Assembly (NCBI GenBank): GCA_964556565.1
Contig: CAZKWF010000016.1
Span: 1 to 36,316 of the forward strand
Length of the DNA stretch: 36,316 nt
Direction of reading: 5' to 3'
Source of the DNA: SOJZ01 sp964556565
GTDB taxonomy: Archaea; Thermoproteota; Bathyarchaeia; Bathyarchaeales; Bathyarchaeaceae
A program made the position numbers and the translations under genes. The notes under the pieces are model-generated. The model ran no database searches, was not told the DNA's origin, and saw only the letters and a program-made list of their open reading frames with translations. Numbering within the stretch: position 1 is the stretch's first letter; each line of letters opens with the position of its first letter. Shown here one piece after another: positions 8,516 to 15,413 of this stretch.

Positions 8516-9484
8516 TCATGTTACGCGGAGCAGTGTATAGGAAAGCAGGTACACCAAGATGAATAACGCTCCTGCCTTCTTATCGACTTTCTCTCTTAGT
8601 GCAAGCGTTAATACTACCACGATGGAGCCAAATACCGCGTACAAGCCTGTGATCAGCGCGGTCTCGCCAGATACTGCTTGTGGGAAAAGCAACTGTCCAA
8701 TTCCAACGGAAACAGAAGCGTCAACAATACAGCTTCCTATAGCGTCACCTATTGCAAGCCCGTATTGTTTCTTGCGGAGGGCCATTACGTCAACCATTAA
8801 TTCTGGGAGAGATGTCCCGATCGCCATCACGAAGAAGCTAATGAGATACTCGGAAATATGAAAAATCGCCGATAGTGCGATTACTGACTGGATCACAGCA
8901 TATGCCCCAATCGCGATGCCCACGAAGCCGAGAATGGCTATCGCCCAGTGACGAAGGTGATGAAAATCGCTTTCATCGTTACGTGCTACCAGATGCTTTT
9001 TTTCCTTAGCATTCTTTGCTGTGGCGCTTCTAATCAACAGTATGAAGACTGGCCAGCTAGCCACCAAAAAGAGTGCGTTAATTCTCGTAAAATATCCCTT
9101 CTCAGCTATTGACACTGCAAGTATGAGTGCTAAGACCTCGCAGGCCCCGATGACCAGCACCTCTTTCCTCTTCACTTTGAACTTTCCGGCTAGGAAGGGA
9201 AGAAGCCCTATCACCAAGGTCATTTGGGTCAAGACAGATCCGAGGGAGTCTCCCAACTCTATGTCTGCGTGACCTATCGCGCACGAGATGATTGAGTTAA
9301 CGATCTCTGGCAAATCCGTGCCTATGGACACTAGTACAAGACCGATCAGAAGCGGAGAAATCCTCAGTGCTGAAGCGATTTTTACCGAGTGTTCAACTGC
9401 CTTGTCGCTGGAATAGGTCATAAGCACGATTCCTAGAATGAGAGCTACGATTGCAATTATTACCTCAATGGCCAACGAGAACAC
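8516..9484 (-). CDS. CaCA-family cation exchanger (YrbG/NCX-like)
   Basis: Na+/Ca2+ or H+/Ca2+ exchanger, 322 residues with about ten membrane helices in two inverted halves. Both alpha repeats are visible: GTDLPEIVNS near residue 54 and GTSLPELMVD near residue 220. The second part of each repeat is unusual, with GDSLGSVLTQ and GDAIGSCIVD where ion-coordinating GNxxGSNxxN is typical, so ion specificity may differ. The frame opens with GTG 9484. TTG at 9475 is a credible alternative because AGGGAG then sits eight bases upstream. It is convergent with the antiporter. Confidence 0.85.
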   Translation of the reverse strand: MFSLAIEVIIAIVALILGIVLMTYSSDKAVEHSVKIASALRISPLLIGLVLVSIGTDLPEIVNSIISCAIGHADIELGDSLGSVLTQMTLVIGLLPFLAGKFKVKRKEVLVIGACEVLALILAVSIAEKGYFTRINALFLVASWPVFILLIRSATAKNAKEKKHLVARNDESDFHHLRHWAIAILGFVGIAIGAYAVIQSVIALSAIFHISEYLISFFVMAIGTSLPELMVDVMALRKKQYGLAIGDAIGSCIVDASVSVGIGQLLFPQAVSGETALITGLYAVFGSIVVVLTLALREKVDKKAGALFILVYLLSYTLLRVT

Positions 9485-9523
9485 TCCCTACAACTGCGAC
9501 TGGTTATCTGATCTCAATGATTT

Positions 9524-9540
9524 AAACGTTATTAACGTTT
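9524..9540. promoter_or_regulatory. Inverted repeat, possible operator
   Basis: AAACGTTA and TAACGTTT form a perfect 8-bp inverted repeat around a single T. It lies between the divergent exchanger (-) and HTH regulator (+), 40 bp from the exchanger start. The shape and place fit a dimeric-regulator site, perhaps for the neighbouring HTH protein. AT-rich TATA-like sequence follows at about 9541-9575. Confidence 0.4.
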
Positions 9541-9693
9541 TAATTACTTATACCGATTTAATCTTATAAGTAGCTCATGACAACTAAATACTCATAATAC
9601 TAACCAAGTTCTGCAGTGCACAACGGAGGAACGTAAAGTACGCCTGAGCCCAGAAAAGCGGTCTATATTGTAGATGCCCCTGACAGTATCAGA

Positions 9694-10206
9694 TTGCTCG
9701 CCGACTTTACGCGATCAGAAATCCTGCGCTTGTTAAGCAAATATCCGATGACAGAAACTCATCTCTCTGAACAGCTAGGTTTGACGAGAGCCGCCGTCGG
9801 TTATCACCTACACCTACTCCTAGATGCAGGTCTCATAAGCATAGACAAGGTTGAGGCTGAGAAACACGGCATCCTACAAAAATTTTACACTCCTATAGCA
9901 GATTTACTCATCATTGATCCCGCCTATATACCAGAGGATGTTCAAAGATACTTCATACGGATACAAATAGAACATCTAAGGGGGATGTTCAGCGTCTTCC
10001 AACTATACCATCACGTTTCCAAGTTTTCATCAAGAACCTTCGAAAAACTAGCAATAGCGATGTTAAAACAACTCCAAATCGTCGGGCAAAAGCACATGAA
10101 AGACATGGCACGGGGAGATGCTGAATCATTAAGGGTAAAAATCTATGCTGAGGCCCTCGCCAACCTCACCAAACAAAGGGAATGGCGCAACCTATTTCAA
10201 GAATGA
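9694..10206 (+). CDS. ArsR-like winged-helix transcriptional regulator
   Basis: DNA-binding regulator of 170 residues from the first available TTG. The winged helix is clear: LADFTRSEILRLLSKYPMTETHLSEQLGLTRAAVGYHLHLLLDAGLI, then a helical C-terminal region without a known effector domain. The coding pattern extends upstream of the TTG (PEPRKAVYIVDAPDSIR at 9643-9693), but no ATG, GTG or TTG lies between it and an in-frame TAA at 9634-9636. A good GGAGG at 9625-9629 points to a lost or non-standard start near 9640. After the TGA another frame continues with a plausible acidic helix (see 10207). The ligand and targets are unknown. Confidence 0.75.
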   Translation: MLADFTRSEILRLLSKYPMTETHLSEQLGLTRAAVGYHLHLLLDAGLISIDKVEAEKHGILQKFYTPIADLLIIDPAYIPEDVQRYFIRIQIEHLRGMFSVFQLYHHVSKFSSRTFEKLAIAMLKQLQIVGQKHMKDMARGDAESLRVKIYAEALANLTKQREWRNLFQE

Positions 10207-10417
10207 GAGGACAAAAGGGCTCTTACATGATGCTTATGAGTACTACGAAGAGGTCGACAGGGCTTCAGCGTGCGCCTAACGGAGGACGGACAGCAATCTA
10301 GTACTCCTTTCTTTTAGTTTGGAGGAATATCAAACTGTCTTGTATGCTCTTTTGCCGGCATACAAAAGTCAATCCTAGGTCAGAGATGAATGTGTAGATG
10401 TACGGGTGCGGTTCTCG

Positions 10418-10433
10418 ATGCGCGTGCACGCAT
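10418..10433. repeat. Alternating purine-pyrimidine palindrome, copy C
   Basis: Sixteen alternating bases with inner palindrome GCGTGCACGC (10422-10431). It is about 30 bp upstream of the likely TATA box of the Glu/Leu/Phe/Val dehydrogenase, a place suited to an operator. Confidence 0.65.
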
Positions 10434-10462
10434 TATCATCGCTAGAGGGAATTAGTAAGAAA

Positions 10463-10472
10463 GAATATATTA
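10463..10472 (+). promoter_or_regulatory. TATA box for the Glu/Leu/Phe/Val dehydrogenase
   Basis: GAATATATTA lies about 57 bp before the ATG at 10525, giving a leader of roughly 30 bases with a GGTGG ribosome site. Confidence 0.5.
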
Positions 10473-10524
10473 GTGATATCCTCTGAGAATGTTCGTGTAT
10501 TGAAGCTTTTTGGTGGCTGTAAGC

Positions 10525-11664
10525 ATGGTTGATGTAGAGAAGTTTGCTGATGAATGGGGGCCAGAGAAAGTTCTGCAAGTTTATGATTCCCATACTGGAA
10601 TGAAGGGAATTCTGATAATTGACAATACTGCGTTGGGCCCTGGCAAAGGCGGAGTAAGAATGACGCCTACGGTAAACGTTGAAGAGGTTTTCAGGCTTGC
10701 GAGGACTATGACTTGGAAATGTGCCCTAGCAGAACTTCCGTTTGGAGGAGCAAAATCTGGCATAATAGCGAATCCCAAGAATATCTCGAAAGAAGAAAAG
10801 ATCAACCTGATCAAAGCCTTCGCCATAGCGTTAAAACCTTTGTCTCCAAGCCAATACATCGCAGCTCCAGACATCAACACAGGGAAGGAAGAAATGGCGG
10901 CTTACGCCCTCGCAAATGGCTCCTTAAGATCTTGTACTGGAAAGCCTGCAGACCTATGTATTGGACCATGTGAGAAATGCGGGATTCCTCACGAGTACGG
11001 ATCAACTGGCTACGGCGTGTTTCATGCAACCAAACTTGCGGCCGAACACATCGGCGTTAAACTAAAGGAAGGAGCAACAGCTATTGACGGCTTTGGCAAC
11101 GTTGGGTCCTTCTTGGCAAAATACCTCAGTGAATTCGGAGCAAAAATAGTGGCGGTAAGCGACAGTAAGGGATGTATATACAATCCAGATGGATTAGACT
11201 ATGAAAAACTGAAGAAAGTGAAAGAAGAAACGAGGTCAGTAATTAACTATGAACCGGGGCAAGCTCTAATGTATGAAGAGATCTTTGAGTTGCCAGTCGA
11301 CATACTTGTTCCAGCATCCATTCCAGATGTAATCAATGCACAAAATGTAGATAAAATTAAGGCCAAGGTGATTATAGAAGGTGCTAACATCCCGGTTACA
11401 TATGAAAGTGAAAAACGGCTCAACGAAAAAGGAGTATTAGTGATCCCAGACTTTATCGCAAATGCTGGAGGCGTAATATCCTCCTATGCTGAATACATTG
11501 GCGAAAACCCACAACGAATGTTTCAGATGGTTGAAGAACGAATCGTCAAAAATGTAAGACTGGTTATAGACAAAGCTGAGAAAGAGAAGATTGCTCCTCG
11601 GGATGCTGCGCTAAAGATCGCCCAAAAAAGGGTTAAAAAGGCAATGGAAAAGAGAAAAAGTTGA
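10525..11664 (+). CDS. Glu/Leu/Phe/Val dehydrogenase (glutamate dehydrogenase-like)
   Basis: NAD(P)-dependent oxidative deaminase linking amino acids to 2-oxo acids and ammonia. The catalytic half has GPGKGGVRM near residue 37 and LPFGGAKSGI with the active-site lysine near 71-79. The nucleotide fold shows GFGNVGSFLAKYL near 189. At 379 residues it is shorter than typical hexameric glutamate dehydrogenase (about 410-450). The segment joining the domains is unusual: after TGKPADL comes CIGPCEKCGIPHEYGSTGYGV, a Cys-rich stretch (C-x3-C-x2-C) in place of the common GGS...ATGxGV. The start is ATG 10525 rather than TTG 10510, because GGTGG (10512-10516) then acts as ribosome site. Substrate specificity, Glu versus a branched amino acid, is not certain. 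Divergently placed glutamate synthase supports a role in nitrogen assimilation. Confidence 0.87.
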   Translation: MVDVEKFADEWGPEKVLQVYDSHTGMKGILIIDNTALGPGKGGVRMTPTVNVEEVFRLARTMTWKCALAELPFGGAKSGIIANPKNISKEEKINLIKAFAIALKPLSPSQYIAAPDINTGKEEMAAYALANGSLRSCTGKPADLCIGPCEKCGIPHEYGSTGYGVFHATKLAAEHIGVKLKEGATAIDGFGNVGSFLAKYLSEFGAKIVAVSDSKGCIYNPDGLDYEKLKKVKEETRSVINYEPGQALMYEEIFELPVDILVPASIPDVINAQNVDKIKAKVIIEGANIPVTYESEKRLNEKGVLVIPDFIANAGGVISSYAEYIGENPQRMFQMVEERIVKNVRLVIDKAEKEKIAPRDAALKIAQKRVKKAMEKRKS

Positions 11665-11817
11665 AAACACAGAAACTCGAAAGCATACATGCGATTTCAA
11701 CAATCTGGAATAGACAGAACTCTTCATCGTAAAGATTCTTACACTCAACGAGCAGCTATCAACATAGTTGAGACTCACTGTAATCATGTTGTGCTAATAG
11801 TTGAATGAGCTTTCAGC

Positions 11818-11823
11818 AAAAAA
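11818..11823 (-). terminator. Oligo-T terminator after glutamate synthase
   Basis: On the minus strand the stop codon is followed within 20 bases by a pyrimidine tract ending in six T, consistent with an archaeal oligo-T terminator. Confidence 0.35.
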
Positions 11824-11836
11824 GAAAAGGGAAAGT

Positions 11837-13444
11837 TTAGCCAAGAATCCTTTCAATCGCCTCAGCATCTACCTCTTCTGCTAACGGAATCCCCGTAACC
11901 TTGGCAGCTCTCTTTGACAACGCCATCAAATCACCACGCTCAATCAAATTCAGCTTCCACTTTCGGGCTCCCGCCATCAACTGCTTCAAGCCAACTCCAA
12001 TGCGGTCAGTAAGGTAACTGTGGAGACCCACAGCTTCCCAAGGAATCTCTTTGAATCTCTTTCCATATTTGGCTTTTAACTCAGGAACGACGATAAAGAA
12101 CTTTTCCGGCGTCGTGCCATATCGTTGCGCAAAAGTCTTAGGTAACTTGCCTTCCTTAGCCAATTCCATGAAATATGAAGCTTTCATCGTAGCAGTTAAT
12201 GGAGATCTCCCCATCAAAACCCCTTTCACATATGGTCCGTCACCAAAGTTGCTCATAGCAATAGTCTTGAAAATCTGAGTCTCACTAATGAAGCCACCGG
12301 CCATAAGGATGTCTGGTACAAACCGGCCTTTCTTTCGCAAAATCTCTGCACACTTCAGAACCCACGCTTCCAAGTACACCGTGGGAATACTCATTTCATC
12401 CATCATAGGCACGGGACTCATACCCGTTCCGCCTCCAGCACCGTCGAATGTTACAGCCTCGATCTTCGCCTCTGAAGCCATCTTCATTGTGTAGGCAATC
12501 GCGGACGGCCTGTACGCCCCCGTTTTTAAACTGACATGTTTCGCGCCTTGACTTCTCAACCACTCGATATCCTCGATGAAGCCTCTTTCTTTCGGTATCC
12601 CCACGCGGCTGTGTCTCTCGAAGGATTTGAACACTCCTTCTTTAAACGCCTCTTGCACTGTCGGGTCTTCTGGGTCTGGAATTACGACGTAGCCTCGCTT
12701 TTTCAGCATAATTGCCTTGTCAAGGTTTCGAATTCGAACTTCCCCTCCAATGGCTTTAGCGCCCTGTCCCCATTTTCTCTCAATCACGTTCACTTCCAGC
12801 TTAGAGATGGCGTAAACATCCACCCCTAGTCGCTGGTCTTCCACATTAGTTTGAACTACAATGTCTCCGTATTTTCCATCCCAAAACTTCCGGAACAAGT
12901 CGACTCTTCGTTTCAACTCCTTTGAGTAAGTTACTTTGCCTCCCGTGAATTTTGATTCCATATCCATTCCGCACACGTTTTCTCCGACGGTTAGGATGAT
13001 ACCTGAGAGAGCACAGCCTATTCCCAAGCCCTCCCAGTTCCGCCTGCCCACCTCAGTTGAACCAAACGCGCCTGCTATGATAGGAAGTTTGAGGGGAATG
13101 CCTGCTATCTTGGTTTCTGTGTTCACGTTAGGAAAGAGCGCCACATCGGAGTCTGCCTTGATGCCATGTACCTCAAAGACAGATGATTGAATGTTAAAGT
13201 GGGACCAGTCTAACCCAAAGTCTTTCAGTGCCCCAGCAGTGCTGGAACCGAATTGCAGAGGCTCTGGATATAGAGTTTCTCTTCCTCGAAAAGTGGACAA
13301 GCCGATCTCACAAAGGAAGGGACAGTCTCGGATGCATATAGGGCACATACCGCTTGTCGAACTAAGGTCCTTCACTCGCGTCATTGTTCCGGTTGTGGAT
13401 TTGCTGTTTAAGTATGAGGAGTTTTTTGAAACACGCTCTGGCAT
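11837..13444 (-). CDS. gltB: Archaeal glutamate synthase, FMN/synthase domain protein
   Basis: FMN-binding synthase domain of glutamate synthase (Glu_synthase family) as a separate protein of 535 residues, without the glutaminase domain. Seen are GIPLKLPIIAGAFGSTEVG, the phosphate-binding region DGAGGGTGMSPVPMMDE, LMAGGFISE and KGVLMGRSPL. The N-terminus has a Cys cluster C34-x2-C37-x3-C41-x3-C45 (CPICIRDCPFLC) that could bind an FeS cluster. The start ATG 13444 has GGTGA seven bases upstream, and a TATA box at 13488-13496 gives a short leader. The glutaminase and ferredoxin/NADPH partner genes are not in the window. Function as glutamate synthase is the family expectation; a relative acting on another substrate is possible. 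Confidence 0.87.
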   Translation of the reverse strand: MPERVSKNSSYLNSKSTTGTMTRVKDLSSTSGMCPICIRDCPFLCEIGLSTFRGRETLYPEPLQFGSSTAGALKDFGLDWSHFNIQSSVFEVHGIKADSDVALFPNVNTETKIAGIPLKLPIIAGAFGSTEVGRRNWEGLGIGCALSGIILTVGENVCGMDMESKFTGGKVTYSKELKRRVDLFRKFWDGKYGDIVVQTNVEDQRLGVDVYAISKLEVNVIERKWGQGAKAIGGEVRIRNLDKAIMLKKRGYVVIPDPEDPTVQEAFKEGVFKSFERHSRVGIPKERGFIEDIEWLRSQGAKHVSLKTGAYRPSAIAYTMKMASEAKIEAVTFDGAGGGTGMSPVPMMDEMSIPTVYLEAWVLKCAEILRKKGRFVPDILMAGGFISETQIFKTIAMSNFGDGPYVKGVLMGRSPLTATMKASYFMELAKEGKLPKTFAQRYGTTPEKFFIVVPELKAKYGKRFKEIPWEAVGLHSYLTDRIGVGLKQLMAGARKWKLNLIERGDLMALSKRAAKVTGIPLAEEVDAEAIERILG

Positions 13445-13487
13445 TTCAACTTCACCTTTACATTTGACAACCTCTAACTTCTTCAGG

Positions 13488-13496
13488 ATTTATAAG
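13488..13496 (-). promoter_or_regulatory. TATA box for glutamate synthase
   Basis: CTTATAAAT on the minus strand, about 48 bp before the ATG at 13444. Predicted transcription start is near 13466, placing palindrome D at about -54. Confidence 0.6.
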
Positions 13497-13511
13497 TGTG
13501 TCGTTGAGGAT

Positions 13512-13526
13512 TATGCACGCGTGCAC
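13512..13526. repeat. Alternating palindrome, copy D
   Basis: Fifteen alternating bases containing the perfect palindrome TGCACGCGTGCA (13514-13525), about 20 bp upstream of the glutamate synthase TATA box. An identical 12-mer recurs at 14132-14143. Confidence 0.7.
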
Positions 13527-13561
13527 TAATTTATTCGGAGTGTTTATTCATGGTCTGGCAT

Positions 13562-13571
13562 TGCATGCATG
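13562..13571. repeat. Alternating palindrome, copy E
   Basis: TGCATGCATG, first of three copies within 70 bp in the divergent gap between glutamate synthase and the RAM-domain gene. Confidence 0.6.
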
Positions 13572-13591
13572 AAAGGATTTTAGAGGTCATA

Positions 13592-13605
13592 ACATGTATG
13601 CATGC
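13592..13605. repeat. Alternating palindrome, copy F
   Basis: Fourteen alternating bases, ACATGTATGCATGC, preceded by ATA like copy G (shared ATAACATG). Confidence 0.6.
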
Positions 13606-13617
13606 TCCTCGCCTATA

Positions 13618-13631
13618 ACATGCATGTGCAT
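13618..13631. repeat. Alternating palindrome, copy G
   Basis: Fourteen alternating bases with palindrome ACATGCATGT (13618-13627). Its centre is about 53 bp upstream of the predicted start of transcription of the RAM-domain gene, the same distance as copy D from glutamate synthase. Confidence 0.6.
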
Positions 13632-13645
13632 CTATTTGTGGGCAA

Positions 13646-13654
13646 TTTTTAAAT
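13646..13654 (+). promoter_or_regulatory. TATA box for the RAM-domain gene
   Basis: TTTTTAAAT, about 42 bp before the ATG at 13692, with a GGTGA ribosome site in the short leader. Confidence 0.5.
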
Positions 13655-13691
13655 GCTCCTTTGTCCTATGCTGAAGAAAGGTGAATACAGA

Positions 13692-13934
13692 ATGATGGAG
13701 TCCTTTGTTTTGATAAAAGTTGGAACAGGCGAACAGTTGAACTTCGCAAAAACAGCAAAGGAGGAAATAGCAAAAATCAAAGGTGTAGTCAAAGTCTACG
13801 GTGTTTTTGGAAGGTATGATCTCATAGCTCATGTGAAAGCAGATGACCTTGATGATTTGAGTCGAACCATAATGGATAAAATCCGCTCCACAGCAGGAGT
13901 TTTGAACACAGAATCACTAATCATAGGCTACTAA
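13692..13934 (+). CDS. Stand-alone Lrp/AsnC ligand-binding (RAM) domain protein
   Basis: An 80-residue protein consisting only of the RAM (ACT-like) effector domain of Lrp/AsnC regulators: SFVLIKVGTGEQLNFAKTAKEEIAKIKGVVKVYGVFGRYDLIAHVKADDLDDL, then the usual IRSTAGVLNTESLIIGY end. There is no HTH. Such single-domain proteins bind amino acids and oligomerise or modulate full-length Lrp proteins. Of the in-frame starts (13653, 13668, 13692), ATG 13692 is chosen because AGGTGA at 13679-13684 is well spaced; the next codon is also ATG. Its divergent position beside glutamate synthase suggests amino-acid sensing. DNA binding by itself is unlikely. Confidence 0.85.
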   Translation: MMESFVLIKVGTGEQLNFAKTAKEEIAKIKGVVKVYGVFGRYDLIAHVKADDLDDLSRTIMDKIRSTAGVLNTESLIIGY

Positions 13935-14074
13935 CACCTTCTAACATCTTTCGCTGGATTCTCACTTTCTGTGAGCATGTAACATTGCTTTAATTGTCTT
14001 TTCCGAAAAATAGCAAAAAGGAGTTTAGAGGCTTCTTAATGTTGAAACCTCTAAAAACAACATCATATTAAATC

Positions 14075-14085
14075 CATGCATGCGT
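14075..14085. repeat. Alternating palindrome, copy H
   Basis: CATGCATGCGT in the 221-bp gap between the convergent RAM-domain and trxB genes, followed by CATTAG. No promoter is expected here, so this copy argues against a purely regulatory role. Confidence 0.6.
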
Positions 14086-14131
14086 CATTAGATTGCTGGT
14101 TTACCTTTTTACAGCTTTGGTAATTTCATCT

Positions 14132-14144
14132 TGCACGCGTGCAC
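14132..14144. repeat. Alternating palindrome, copy I
   Basis: TGCACGCGTGCAC, with the same palindromic 12-mer as copy D, 12 bp past the 3' end of trxB. Confidence 0.65.
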
Positions 14145-14155
14145 TGTCTCCTTTT

Positions 14156-15100
14156 TCATCCTTTGTAGTAGTAAGGCTGCTTTGTATAGCCAAACGCTTC
14201 GGTAGCTGCTATGATAGCCTGTCCCACGGCTGTTCCAATCTGTTTAACTGGGCTCGTGGTTACGTCACCGGCAGCGTACACACCGCTTATGTTGGTTCTT
14301 TGACGACTGTCAACAATGATGTAACCTCCTTTATCTACTTCAACGCCGGCTTCCTTAGCTATTTGACTGTTCGGTACTTCGCCAACTTGAATAAACACGC
14401 CATCAATATCCCTTTCTCTAATTTCTCTGGTTTTGTTGTTGAATAGGACAACGCTTTTCACTTTGACATCACCTCTGATTTCTTTAAGCTCCGTGTTCCA
14501 TAGAATATTCACCTTTTGCGCATGCAGATCCTTCACAAGGGCTTCCTCCGCTCTTAACTGACTTCTTCGATGAGCCAACTTAACATCCGACGTCAAATTC
14601 GCAAGGTATATCGTAGAGACAACTGCTGCGTTTCCACCGCCGATAACAATCACCTTCTTCTCTTTAAAGAATGGACCATCACACAGGGTACAATAGCTGA
14701 CCCCTCTACCACGAAACTCCTTTTCACCGGGTACTCCAAGCTCCATGTAATGACAGCCAGAAGCAATAATCACTGCAGACGCTGAGTAAGTAGTTTTGTC
14801 CGTTTTGGCAATTTTTCTTTTATCCTTAACATTTAGCTCGATGAATCTTTCCAACTGTCTGATTTCAGCGCCCACCCTTCTACAATGCTCAGCCATCTTA
14901 TCAACTAGATCGCGTCCACTGATGCCCTCATAAAAACCCGGGTAATTCTCAACTAACGGTGTGTCAGCAGCTGCGCCTCCAGGAGTTTTTTCCTCAAGAA
15001 TCAGCGTTTTGAGTCCGCTTCGGGCTCCATAAATGCCAGCTGTCAGACCCGCTGGACCAGCACCAATGATGATTAGGTCCCAATGCTCCACAGCAGCCAT
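14156..15100 (-). CDS. trxB: Thioredoxin reductase
   Basis: FAD-dependent NAD(P)H:disulfide oxidoreductase, 314 residues, normal length. The FAD-binding DLIIIGAGPAGLTAGIYGA is at residues 8-26. The redox-active CTLC is at 137-140 (YCTLCDGPFF), the NADPH fold VIVIGGGNAA near 152, and the FAD-closing GVYAAGDVTT near 277. The dithiol is CTLC rather than the common CATC. The ATG at 15100 lacks a clean ribosome site and the gene may be leaderless. A truncated, mutated copy of its 5' end lies 1.7 kb away at 16772-16856. It would reduce thioredoxin-like proteins; whether it also serves the neighbouring Hdr-type proteins is unknown. Confidence 0.92.
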   Translation of the reverse strand: MAAVEHWDLIIIGAGPAGLTAGIYGARSGLKTLILEEKTPGGAAADTPLVENYPGFYEGISGRDLVDKMAEHCRRVGAEIRQLERFIELNVKDKRKIAKTDKTTYSASAVIIASGCHYMELGVPGEKEFRGRGVSYCTLCDGPFFKEKKVIVIGGGNAAVVSTIYLANLTSDVKLAHRRSQLRAEEALVKDLHAQKVNILWNTELKEIRGDVKVKSVVLFNNKTREIRERDIDGVFIQVGEVPNSQIAKEAGVEVDKGGYIIVDSRQRTNISGVYAAGDVTTSPVKQIGTAVGQAIIAATEAFGYTKQPYYYKG

Positions 15101-15182
15101 CCCATATGATACTTTACGTTAGCGTTTATGAATGTTACTTGCTGAAGGCTTGCACGCCTTTCGCTTAAACACTAGAAAAGCA

Positions 15183-15190
15183 TTATATAG
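15183..15190 (+). promoter_or_regulatory. TATA box before the hdrA fragment
   Basis: TTATATAG about 45 bp upstream of GTG 15231. The hdrA remnant therefore keeps a plausible promoter as well as its coding start. Confidence 0.4.
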
Positions 15191-15230
15191 ACCGATTCTT
15201 AGATTTCTGTCTTCAAGTTGGGTGCATATA

Positions 15231-15413
15231 GTGAATGGAAAACAGAAAATAGAGGGTGACAAGGAACCCAGAATCGGCGTTTTTGTCTGCCATTGTGGAT
15301 CAAACATTGCCGATTTTGCATGCATGCGCGCATGGTGTTCTCAATATTCAACTCTTTTAATCACCCGTTTTGTTCATTCTAGGATAAAAGCCCCTCGGCA
15401 ACTAGCTCCATAA
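15231..15413 (+). pseudogene. hdrA: 5' fragment of hdrA
   Basis: From GTG 15231 the frame encodes KEPRIGVFVCHCGSNIAD, almost the same as the N-terminus of the intact HdrA at 26735 (EEPRIGVFVCHCGLNIAG). Homology covers only about 15258-15317 and stops at palindrome J (15318-15335). The frame then continues through unrelated bases into the 3' end of the convergent HdrD-like gene. No other part of an hdrA follows. A promoter and start remain, so a short product is possible, but it would lack all cofactor sites. Confidence 0.8.
15318..15335. repeat. Alternating palindrome, copy J
   Basis: Eighteen alternating bases, TGCATGCATGCGCGCATG, exactly at the point where the hdrA fragment loses homology. 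Confidence 0.7.

Larger units (their letters stand above)
10207..10509. other. Intergenic stretch with possible frameshifted tail
   Basis: The first ~70 bases read openly in the frame shifted by one relative to the regulator (RTKGLLHDAYEYYEEVDRAS, ending TAA near 10280) and could be its former C-terminus. The remainder holds alternating palindrome C and the likely promoter of the next gene. No other gene is visible. Confidence 0.35.

Noticed and set aside
13562..13631. CRISPR-like array of three palindromes
   Set aside because: The units are 10-14 bp, unequal in sequence and spacing, with no direct repeat of CRISPR length and no cas genes.
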